Origin: an uncultured Aliiroseovarius sp.
Lineage (GTDB): Bacteria > Pseudomonadota > Alphaproteobacteria > Rhodobacterales > Rhodobacteraceae
DNA: 5,174 nt
Assembly (NCBI GenBank): GCA_938023895.1
Contig: CALJDH010000042.1
Location: 1 to 5,174, forward strand
Reading direction: 5' to 3'
The first letter of the stretch is position 1, and every line of letters starts with the position of its first letter. Positions 1-5,174 of this stretch are shown here, in pieces. Made by a program: the position numbers and the translations under genes. The notes under the pieces are model-generated. The model did not search any database. It was not told the DNA's origin and saw only the letters and a program-made list of their open reading frames with translations.

Positions 1-30
1 TAAGCAGATTGCTGTCCGCGCTGGCAACGA

Positions 31-48
31 CATGACAATCGCATGACA
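31..48. promoter_or_regulatory. CATGACA direct repeat (11-bp period), Pho-box-like
   Basis: Two identical 7-mers CATGACA lie at 31-37 and 42-48, separated by ATCG, so they repeat every 11 bp, one helical turn. Read on the minus strand this gives two perfect TGTCAT hexamers spaced like the halves of a PhoB box, whose known half-site is CTGTCAT. Only the hexamers match; the 4-base spacer is not the usual A/T-rich one. The orientation is opposite to phoH. It could be a PhoB site, another direct-repeat operator, or chance. On the plus strand each copy also contains ATGACA, five of six matches to a -35 hexamer. The copy at 32-37 sits 18 bp before a weak TATGGG at 56-61. Confidence 0.35.
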
Positions 49-95
49 TTTTGCGTATGGGGCTTGCTTGTCTCGTCCGCTCTTGGCACGATCAG

Positions 96-105
96 GGTAT
101 ATACC
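96..105. repeat. 10-bp perfect palindrome GGTATATACC before phoH
   Basis: The sequence GGTATATACC is a perfect two-fold palindrome, 4 bases upstream of the phoH Shine-Dalgarno sequence. Its core TATATA looks like a -10 element, but no -35 is found at a normal distance. A start of transcription about 7 bases further on would fall on the ribosome binding site of the chosen phoH start. As RNA the hairpin would have almost no loop, so a protein-binding operator is more likely than an RNA structure. Its function is unknown. Confidence 0.3.
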
Positions 106-109
106 TGAC

Positions 110-115
110 AGGAGA
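110..115 (+). promoter_or_regulatory. Ribosome binding site of phoH (sets a TTG start)
   Basis: AGGAGA is the only strong Shine-Dalgarno match near the 5' end of the phoH frame. It lies 6 nt before a TTG at 122 that is in frame with the gene. The frame stays open upstream to another TTG at 68, but that codon has only a weak G-rich stretch before it. This site is the reason for choosing 122 as the start. Confidence 0.65.
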
Positions 116-121
116 CCCCAT

Positions 122-1171
122 TTGGGAATAGCAGACCTGACCACAGCACCCGAGGCCCACGTGACTCCCGAAGTGCTGCTGGAATTTCCAGACAACCGCC
201 TTCTTATTGATCTGTGCGGCGAGTTTGATCGCAACCTGACCCACATCGAAAGCCATCTGGGCGTGCAAATCATCCGGCGCGGCAATCAGCTTGTCGTTAT
301 GGGCGAGATGGACGCACGCGAAAAGGCAGGCGAGGTGCTGAGTGCGCTGTATACGCGGTTAGAAAGCGGCAAGGCGGTCGAACCCGGTGACATCGACGCG
401 GAAATCCGCATGGGCGGAACGCAGGACGGTACGGGCACGCGCGACGGCGACCAGATGGAGATGTTCAAAGGCAGCGCGGTCGAGATCAAGACCCGCAAGA
501 AGACCATTGAACCCCGCACCGAAGCCCAAAAGGCCTATGTCCAAAGCCTGTTCAACAACGAATTGGCCTTCGGGATCGGCCCGGCAGGTACGGGTAAGAC
601 CTATTTGGCGGTGGCTGTGGGTGTGAACATGTTCCTTGGCGGGCATGTGGATCGCATGATCCTGTCGCGTCCTGCCGTCGAAGCGGGTGAAAAACTGGGC
701 TATCTTCCCGGTGACATGAAGGACAAGGTCGATCCGTATATGCAGCCGCTTTATGACGCGCTGAACGACTTTCTGCCCTCGAAGCAGGTCACCAAGCTGA
801 TCGAAGAAAAAAAGATCGAGATCGCGCCGCTTGCTTTCATGCGTGGCCGCACCTTAGCGAATGCGTTTGTCGTGCTGGACGAAGCGCAGAACGCCACGAC
901 CATGCAGATGAAGATGTTCCTGACCCGTCTGGGCGAAGGCTCGCGTATGGTGATCACCGGTGACCGGTCTCAGGTCGACCTGCCGCGCGGCGTGGACAGT
1001 GGTTTGCGCGATGCCGAGGGGCTGTTGAAAGGCATCGACCAGATCAGCTTCAACTATTTCACCTCGAAAGACGTGGTGCGCCACCCGCTGGTGGCCAAGA
1101 TCATCGAAGCCTATGACGAGGCCTCGCAAAGGGCCATGGCACGCGCGGTTAAACAGGCGCGCGACAAATAA
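122..1171 (+). CDS. phoH: PhoH family ATPase (YbeZ type)
   Basis: This is a cytoplasmic P-loop ATPase of the PhoH/YbeZ family, 349 residues from the TTG at 122, close to the usual length of about 350. An N-terminal KH-like region spans about residues 18-62. A hydrophilic Gly/Asp/Thr-rich linker follows near 98-111, then the ATPase domain. Walker A is GPAGTGKT at 153-160 with Lys159. Walker B is VVLDEAQ at 250-256 with Asp253 and Glu254. The conserved ITGDRSQVDLP block lies at 278-288. In other bacteria YbeZ is linked to YbeY and to RNA or ribosome processing, and the directly abutting ybeY gene here supports that role. The phosphate-starvation name comes from a related E. coli protein, so phosphate control cannot be assumed, although a Pho-box-like repeat lies upstream. 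Other possible starts are TTG 68 (367 residues) and GTG 161 (336 residues). The family call is firm; the start is less so. Confidence 0.95.
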   Translation: MGIADLTTAPEAHVTPEVLLEFPDNRLLIDLCGEFDRNLTHIESHLGVQIIRRGNQLVVMGEMDAREKAGEVLSALYTRLESGKAVEPGDIDAEIRMGGTQDGTGTRDGDQMEMFKGSAVEIKTRKKTIEPRTEAQKAYVQSLFNNELAFGIGPAGTGKTYLAVAVGVNMFLGGHVDRMILSRPAVEAGEKLGYLPGDMKDKVDPYMQPLYDALNDFLPSKQVTKLIEEKKIEIAPLAFMRGRTLANAFVVLDEAQNATTMQMKMFLTRLGEGSRMVITGDRSQVDLPRGVDSGLRDAEGLLKGIDQISFNYFTSKDVVRHPLVAKIIEAYDEASQRAMARAVKQARDK

Positions 1172-1666
1172 ATGCTAGTTGATGTTGTTTTCGAAGATTC
1201 CCGCTGGGAGGCCGCGGGCCTGTCAGGGCTGGCAGAGGCCGCAGCGCAGGCTGTGATCGCCCATCTTCAGCTGGTACCCCCGTTCGGCGACGGGTTCGAA
1301 ATCAGCCTTCTTGCCTGTGACGACGCCCGCATTGCCGACCTGAACCGCGACTTCCGCGACAAGCCCACACCGACCAACGTGCTGTCATGGCCGTCCGAGG
1401 AACGCGCAGCCGATGAGGCTGGCGAAGCCCCCTTCCCGCCAGAAGACCCCGAACTGGGCGATATTGCCATTGCCTATGACACCTGCGCCCGCGAGGCGGA
1501 TGAGCAGGGTAAGGAATTCTCTACTCATGTAAGCCATCTTTTGGTGCATGGGGTGCTGCATCTGTTGGGTTATGATCACATAGACGACAAAGATGCGGCA
1601 CTTATGGAGGGTTTGGAGGTTGAAATCCTTGGCAAGATGAACATTTCCAACCCATATGAAGGATAA
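1172..1666 (+). CDS. ybeY: Endoribonuclease/rRNA maturation factor YbeY
   Basis: YbeY is a small zinc metalloprotein (UPF0054 family) involved in 16S rRNA 3'-end maturation and 70S ribosome quality control; it has been described as a single-strand endoribonuclease. The 164-residue product has the family signature HGVLHLLGYDH at 126-136, with His126, His130 and His136 as the expected zinc ligands. The conserved block FRDKPTPTNVLSWP lies at 61-74, and its Arg62 corresponds to the invariant arginine of the active-site groove. An acidic, proline-rich stretch at about 76-95 precedes the conserved LGDIAIAYD segment. The ATG follows the phoH stop codon with no gap and has no clear Shine-Dalgarno sequence, so translation is probably coupled to phoH. 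The intact motif and full length suggest a working protein. Confidence 0.96.
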   Translation: MLVDVVFEDSRWEAAGLSGLAEAAAQAVIAHLQLVPPFGDGFEISLLACDDARIADLNRDFRDKPTPTNVLSWPSEERAADEAGEAPFPPEDPELGDIAIAYDTCAREADEQGKEFSTHVSHLLVHGVLHLLGYDHIDDKDAALMEGLEVEILGKMNISNPYEG

Positions 1667-1688
1667 GGCGCATTTCGCGCGATACTGG

Positions 1689-1695
1689 AAAAGGA
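1689..1695 (+). promoter_or_regulatory. Ribosome binding site of corC
   Basis: AAAAGGA precedes the corC ATG at 1699 with only 3 nt between, which is closer than usual. It is the only purine-rich match in the 32-nt ybeY-corC gap. The N-terminal sequence that follows looks like that of related CorC proteins, so the start is kept. Confidence 0.5.
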
Positions 1696-1698
1696 CTA

Positions 1699-2655
1699 AT
1701 GGGCGACACCGCAGACGGATCTTCTAAGGCAGCGCAGAGCGCGCTGCAGGATGAAACAACACATCACAGGCCGGGATTCTTCAGCCGCATCTTCGGCGCG
1801 CGCAGTCCCCGCAAGCAGGATCATGTCGCGCCCACTGACGCCGCGCCCGCTGGAAATGGCGGGCTTCCCAGTGAAGCCCCGGGCATGGTTAACCTTCGAC
1901 GCATGCGCGTCGAGGACGTGATGATCCCGAAATCCGAGATCGTATCGGCCCCCGTCGATATCCTGGAGGACGAGCTGGTCGACGTGTTCCGCGAAAGCGG
2001 CTTGTCGCGTCTTCCGGTGTTTGACGGGACGTTGGACAGCCCGATTGGGATGGTTCACCTGAAAGACCTTGCTCTGAACCACGGATTTAACGGTAACCCC
2101 AGCAAGCAGTCGGTCCGCTTTGTCTTGCGCAAGCTAATCCGCCCGCTTCTGTTCGTTCCGCCATCGATGCCCATCGGGGTGCTCTTGCAGAAAATGCAGA
2201 CCGAACGCATTCATATGGCGCTGGTCATTGATGAATATGGCGGCGTGGACGGCCTTGTGACCATCGAAGACCTGATCGAACAGGTCATCGGCGAGATCGA
2301 GGACGAACACGATCTTGAAGAAGGCAAGCTGTGGATCGAAGAAAAGCCCGGCTGCTATCTGGTCGAAGCCAAGACGCCTTTGGATGAGTTCGAGGCAGAA
2401 ACCGGCGTGCGTCTTCAGCACGAAGAAGCCGATGATGACGAAATCGAAACACTGGGCGGACTGGTATTCGTTCTGTGCGGGCAGGTGCCTGCACGTGGTG
2501 AAGTGATCGCCCATCCCGGCGGGGCCGAGATCGAGGTCGTCGACGCAGACCCTCGCCGTATCAAGCGTTTGCGCCTGCGCGTGCCGGGCCCGATGCCCGC
2601 GCCGCATCAAGTGGCTGAGACCAGCGCGGATGACGCGTCAGCAACGAATGCCTGA
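1699..2655 (+). CDS. corC: CBS-pair protein CorC/YbeX (hemolysin C-like)
   Basis: This 318-residue protein belongs to the CorC/YbeX (HlyC) family. After a variable polar N-terminus (1-65) comes a CBS pair. The first repeat is about 68-125 (MRVEDVMIPKSEIV ... GMVHLKDLAL). The second is about 148-205, with the typical ALVIDEYGGVDGLVTIEDLIEQ segment at 174-195. A CorC/HlyC C-terminal domain spans about 211-294 (LWIEEKPGCYLVEA onward, with an acidic patch at 242-250). No DUF21 membrane domain is present, so this is the soluble form, not the integral-membrane Mg2+ exporter. CBS pairs usually bind adenine nucleotides. The family has been linked to Mg2+/Co2+ efflux, and YbeX more recently to ribosome metabolism; its place after phoH and ybeY fits the latter. 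The haemolysin label of some annotations should not be taken as function. The 3' end overlaps lnt. Confidence 0.93.
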   Translation: MGDTADGSSKAAQSALQDETTHHRPGFFSRIFGARSPRKQDHVAPTDAAPAGNGGLPSEAPGMVNLRRMRVEDVMIPKSEIVSAPVDILEDELVDVFRESGLSRLPVFDGTLDSPIGMVHLKDLALNHGFNGNPSKQSVRFVLRKLIRPLLFVPPSMPIGVLLQKMQTERIHMALVIDEYGGVDGLVTIEDLIEQVIGEIEDEHDLEEGKLWIEEKPGCYLVEAKTPLDEFEAETGVRLQHEEADDDEIETLGGLVFVLCGQVPARGEVIAHPGGAEIEVVDADPRRIKRLRLRVPGPMPAPHQVAETSADDASATNA

Positions 2656-4165
2656 CATTGACGCCCATGTGGCGCGACTGGCCGCGCGCCCTCGGGTGCG
2701 GGTCATTGTGTTGCTTGCGGCGGGTGCCATTGCCGCGCTGGGGCAGGCGCCGTTTATAATCTGGGCGGCGACGCTGGCAGGGCTGCTGGCCGCGTTCCTG
2801 TTCTGGCGACACAGCCCGTCGCCGCGCGCGGCTGCGCTGCAGGGCTGGCTGTTCGGTCTTGGCTATTTCACCGTCACGATGAGCTGGCTGGTCAATCCGT
2901 TCTTCGTCGAACCCGAGCGTCACGGCTGGATGGCCCCCTTCGCGCTTCTGGGCATGGCAGGAGGGCTGGCGTTGCTCTGGGCGCTGGGCTGGGGCGTGGC
3001 GCGCTGGCTCGCGGGGGATGGCCGCTTCGGGTGGCTGTTCTGGCCTGCCGGACTGGCCGCAGCCGAGCTGTTGCGCGGTTCTCTGTTCACCGGCTTTCCG
3101 TGGGGCGGGCCGGGGCTGGTCTGGATCGACACGCCTCTGGCACAGATCGCAAATCTGGTGGGCGTGTCAGGGCTGAGCTTTCTGACCGCGCTGTGGGTGG
3201 CGCTGTTGGCGGTGGCCTTGGTCGGTCGAGGTCGTAGAGACGCAGCGGGGGCGATCGCCTTGTCTTTGGCATTGGGCCTGGGCTCAGTCTTGGCGCCAAC
3301 GCCTCTGCCGGAAGATACCCCCCACACGCTCCGCTTGATCCAACCCAACGCGCCCCAGCACCAGAAATGGGATCCCGACTTTGCCGAAAGCTTTGTCCAC
3401 CGCCAGTTGGAGCTGACCGCCACCCCGCCCGAGGGCGCGCGCCCGAATCTGATCATCTGGCCCGAAACCTCGGTGCCGTATCTGATGCGCCACGCGACCC
3501 GCCTGTTCCCTCTGGTGGCCGAGGCTGCCGACGGCCCGCCCGTCCTGATGGGCATTCAGCGGGCCGAGGAGCTGCGCTATTTCAACAGCCTTGTGCAGGT
3601 CAATACGGACGGCATCGCGCGACCGGTCTATGACAAACATCACCTTGTGCCGTTTGGCGAATATGTCCCGCTTGGCGACGCGATGGCCCGCATTGGCATC
3701 CGCGCCTTCGCGGCGCAATACGGGCAGGGCTATTCAGCGGGGCCGGGGCCTGTGGTGCTGGATATGGGCGCCTTGGGCAAGGTACTGCCCCTGATCTGCT
3801 ACGAGGCTGTTTTTCCCCGCGATATCCGCAATGCGCCCGAACGCCCCGACTGGATTTTGCAAGCAACGAATGATGCCTGGTTCGGGGATTTCTCGGGGCC
3901 GCAGCAGCACCTGATCCAAGCCCGCTTTCGCGCAATCGAGTTCGGCCTGCCGGTGATCCGCGTGGCCAATACTGGGATCAGCGCGGCGATTGACGTGCGC
4001 GGTCAGGTGCGCGCGTCGCTGGCGTTGGGGCAGGCAGGCTATCTGGATGTGATCCAACCTGGTGCCGCCGCCGTAACCCTTTATGCGCGCGCGGGCGATT
4101 GGCCGCTTTTCTTGTTGCTGATCGGCGTCGCAGGCTGGGGCGCATGGACGCGCCGTCGCTTTTAA
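2630..4165 (+). CDS. lnt: Apolipoprotein N-acyltransferase
   Basis: Lnt is the inner-membrane enzyme that transfers an acyl chain from a phospholipid to the N-terminal cysteine of apolipoproteins, the last step of lipoprotein maturation. The 511-residue product has the expected architecture. Hydrophobic membrane segments occur at about 24-41, 43-59, 72-90, 102-128, 134-150, 172-198 and 206-222. A periplasmic nitrilase-like (CN-hydrolase) domain spans about 232-475, and a last membrane helix lies at about 490-506 before RRRF. The catalytic triad is visible: Glu279 in WPETSVPY, Lys336 in YDKHHLVPFGEYVP, and Cys390 in PLICYE, matching E267/K335/C387 of E. coli. The NDAWFGDFSGPQQH block is also present (414-427). 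The ATG at 2630 overlaps corC by 26 nt, with a weak TGAGA 9 nt upstream. An alternative ATG at 2648 would shorten the overlap to 8 nt and lacks a clear ribosome site. Confidence 0.96.
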   Translation: MTRQQRMPDIDAHVARLAARPRVRVIVLLAAGAIAALGQAPFIIWAATLAGLLAAFLFWRHSPSPRAAALQGWLFGLGYFTVTMSWLVNPFFVEPERHGWMAPFALLGMAGGLALLWALGWGVARWLAGDGRFGWLFWPAGLAAAELLRGSLFTGFPWGGPGLVWIDTPLAQIANLVGVSGLSFLTALWVALLAVALVGRGRRDAAGAIALSLALGLGSVLAPTPLPEDTPHTLRLIQPNAPQHQKWDPDFAESFVHRQLELTATPPEGARPNLIIWPETSVPYLMRHATRLFPLVAEAADGPPVLMGIQRAEELRYFNSLVQVNTDGIARPVYDKHHLVPFGEYVPLGDAMARIGIRAFAAQYGQGYSAGPGPVVLDMGALGKVLPLICYEAVFPRDIRNAPERPDWILQATNDAWFGDFSGPQQHLIQARFRAIEFGLPVIRVANTGISAAIDVRGQVRASLALGQAGYLDVIQPGAAAVTLYARAGDWPLFLLLIGVAGWGAWTRRRF

Positions 4166-4167
4166 CA

Positions 4168-4196
4168 TTGACCTTTGCAGATAAAGGCCAGATACC
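4168..4196 (+). promoter_or_regulatory. Putative metK promoter
   Basis: TTGACC at 4168-4173 matches five of six bases of the -35 consensus and is a typical alphaproteobacterial form. At exactly 17 bp comes GATACC (4191-4196), a weak -10 that keeps the ATA core. Transcription would start near 4202-4204, only a few bases before the first stem of the riboswitch, which is where a riboswitch transcript is expected to begin. The position just after the lnt stop suggests that metK is transcribed on its own, perhaps with read-through from lnt. This was judged by eye. Confidence 0.5.
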
Positions 4197-4207
4197 AATC
4201 CGGACCA

Positions 4208-4252
4208 CCGTCACAACGGCTTCCTGGCGTGGCGGGTTGAGCTAAATGGAGC
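4208..4252 (+). ncRNA. SAM/SAH riboswitch upstream of metK
   Basis: This leader matches the SAM/SAH riboswitch, a compact H-type pseudoknot that binds S-adenosylmethionine and S-adenosylhomocysteine and occurs before Rhodobacterales metK genes. Stem P1 is CCGTCAC (4208-4214) with GTGGCGG (4229-4235), seven pairs including one G-U. The hairpin loop (4215-4228, AACGGCTTCCTGGC) has the sequence I recall as the conserved loop of this class. Its GCTTCC (4219-4224) can pair with GGAGC (4248-4252) to form the pseudoknot, with one bulged or wobble base. The 3' strand contains the metK Shine-Dalgarno GGAG, so ligand binding should hide the ribosome site and lower translation when SAM is plentiful. The 12-nt joining segment is 4236-4247. 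No terminator hairpin with a T-run is seen, which supports translational control. Confidence 0.92.
4248..4251 (+). promoter_or_regulatory. metK ribosome binding site inside riboswitch pseudoknot
   Basis: GGAG lies 8 nt before the metK ATG at 4260, a standard spacing. The same four bases form most of the 3' strand of the riboswitch pseudoknot, so the site is exposed only when that helix is open. This also fixes the metK start at 4260 over an out-of-frame ATG at 4253, which is only 1 nt from GGAG. Confidence 0.85.
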
Positions 4253-4259
4253 ATGTTTC

Positions 4260-5174
4260 ATGTCACGACAGAACTATACATTCACTTCGGAGAGTGTGTC
4301 CGAAGGGCATCCCGACAAGGTGTGTGATCGTATTTCCGATGCGGTACTTGATGCCTTTCTGACCGAAGAACCGAACGCGCGCGTGGCATGCGAGACCTTC
4401 GCCACCAGCGGCATGGTCGTCATCGGCGGCGAGGTCGGATTGTCCGACGAAGAACGACTGAAGTTCATGATGGGCTCGATCGATCAGATCGCCCGCGATT
4501 GCATCAAAGATATCGGCTACGAGCAAGAGCAGTTCCATTGGAACACTTGCCGGGTGATGAACTTCTTACACGATCAGTCGGGTAACATCGCCCAAGGCGT
4601 GGACCGCGATGGCGCAGGCGACCAAGGGATCATGTTCGGCTATGCCGTCAATGAAACACCCGAACTGATGCCCGCCCCGATCCAATATTCGCACGCCATT
4701 CTGAAGCGTCTGGCCGAGGTGCGCAAAAACGGAACCGAGCCGACGCTTGGCCCGGATGCAAAGTCTCAGCTTTCGCTGCGCTATGAGGATGGCAAACCGG
4801 TCGAGGTCACCTCGATCGTGCTGTCCACCCAGCACCTTGACGAAACCATGACCAGCGACGACGTGCGCGCCGTGGTCGAGCCCTACATTCGCGAGGTCGT
4901 ACCCACTGAATGGATCAACGGCGGCACCGAATGGCACGTGAACCCGACTGGCAAGTTCGTGATCGGCGGACCAGATGGTGACGCGGGCCTGACTGGGCGC
5001 AAGATCATCGTGGACACCTATGGCGGCGCAGCTCCGCATGGCGGCGGCGCATTCTCGGGCAAAGATCCGACGAAAGTGGACCGCTCGGCCGCCTATGCCG
5101 CACGCTATCTGGCGAAGAACATTGTGGCAGCCGGTATGGCTGAACGCTGCACCCTGCAGCTATCCTATGCCATT
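4260..5174 (+). CDS. metK: S-adenosylmethionine synthase, 3' end missing
   Basis: MetK is the cytoplasmic enzyme that joins ATP and L-methionine to make S-adenosylmethionine, releasing phosphate and pyrophosphate. The window holds 305 codons of a family usually about 385-395 residues long; the reading frame is open to the last base, so the gene is cut by the window and not broken. The N-terminal signature [20 protein letters not shown] lies at 11-30, with His17 and Asp19 as expected active-site residues and Glu45 in the ACETF segment. [12 protein letters not shown] begins at 118. [13 protein letters not shown] lies at 244-256. The P-loop-like signature GGGAFSGKD lies at 261-269, followed by [14 protein letters not shown]. 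All key motifs seen are intact. It is probably transcribed from its own promoter after lnt and controlled at translation by the SAM/SAH riboswitch, giving product feedback. Confidence 0.97.
   Translation, partial: MSRQNYTFTSESVSEGHPDKVCDRISDAVLDAFLTEEPNARVACETFATSGMVVIGGEVGLSDEERLKFMMGSIDQIARDCIKDIGYEQEQFHWNTCRVMNFLHDQSGNIAQGVDRDGAGDQGIMFGYAVNETPELMPAPIQYSHAILKRLAEVRKNGTEPTLGPDAKSQLSLRYEDGKPVEVTSIVLSTQHLDETMTSDDVRAVVEPYIREVVPTEWINGGTEWHVNPTGKFVIGGPDGDAGLTGRKIIVDTYGGAAPHGGGAFSGKDPTKVDRSAAYAARYLAKNIVAAGMAERCTLQLSYAI

Noticed and set aside
1..46. Possible C-terminal tail of an upstream gene such as miaB (open frames ending at TGA 33-35 or TGA 44-46)
   Set aside because: miaB precedes ybeZ in many proteobacteria, but the 10 to 14 codons visible contain no recognisable MiaB sequence, so no coding feature can be supported.
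82..100. Sigma-54-like TTGGCACG upstream of phoH
   Set aside because: The -24 half is good, but the -12 half (TTGCA/T) is missing at the required spacing, where GGGTA is found.
1668..1680. GCGC-ATTTC-GCGC hairpin between ybeY and corC
   Set aside because: The stem is only 4 bp and no T-run follows. It is too weak for a terminator and is expected by chance in G+C-rich DNA.
2134..2610. 158-codon open frame on the minus strand inside corC
   Set aside because: Antisense shadow of the CBS and CorC domains; its sequence looks like a complement of coding DNA.
2920..3555. 211-codon open frame on the minus strand inside lnt
   Set aside because: It is antisense to the well-supported lnt gene, has a low-complexity Pro/Ser/Arg/Ala composition typical of the complement of G+C-rich genes, and resembles no family I know.
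4172..4187. CCTTT/AAAGG hairpin as an intrinsic terminator of lnt
   Set aside because: The perfect stem is only 5 bp A/T-rich pairs and is followed by CCAGAT, not a T-run. It is kept only as a possible operator or mRNA-end structure.
4566..5039. 157-codon open frame on the minus strand inside metK
   Set aside because: It mirrors a highly conserved metK region with all its motifs; no ribosome site or recognisable product supports it.

Overview
The window reads as a chromosomal core-genome segment of an alphaproteobacterium, most likely of the Rhodobacterales (Roseobacter/Rhodobacter group). Three things point there: the high G+C coding style, the order phoH(ybeZ)-ybeY-corC-lnt-metK, and an RNA leader before metK that matches the SAM/SAH riboswitch, a class known essentially from Rhodobacterales metK genes. 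The taxon is inferred from these features; no database search was possible.

Layout, all on the + strand. Bases 1-121 are non-coding as far as I can tell. They hold a CATGACA direct repeat with an 11-bp period (31-48), a 10-bp palindrome (96-105) and the ribosome binding site of phoH. Bases 122-4165 form a tight four-gene run: phoH/ybeZ (PhoH-family ATPase), ybeY (rRNA-maturation metalloprotein), corC/ybeX (CBS-pair protein) and lnt (apolipoprotein N-acyltransferase). The gene joints are 0 nt, 32 nt and a 26-nt overlap, so one transcript with translational coupling is likely. Bases 4166-4259 are an intergenic leader with a plausible sigma-70-type promoter and a SAM/SAH riboswitch whose pseudoknot covers the metK Shine-Dalgarno sequence. 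Bases 4260-5174 are the first 305 codons of metK, which runs off the window.

How the genes work together. PhoH/YbeZ and YbeY are linked to ribosome and rRNA processing and commonly sit in one operon. CorC/YbeX and Lnt complete the same conserved cluster, with Lnt performing the last step of lipoprotein maturation in the inner membrane. MetK makes S-adenosylmethionine and appears to be separately controlled by its product through the riboswitch. I see no mobile element, tRNA, rRNA, CRISPR array or intrinsic terminator. I found no new multigene system. The noteworthy material is regulatory: the riboswitch, a Pho-box-like repeat ahead of phoH, and an inverted repeat inside the metK promoter spacer.
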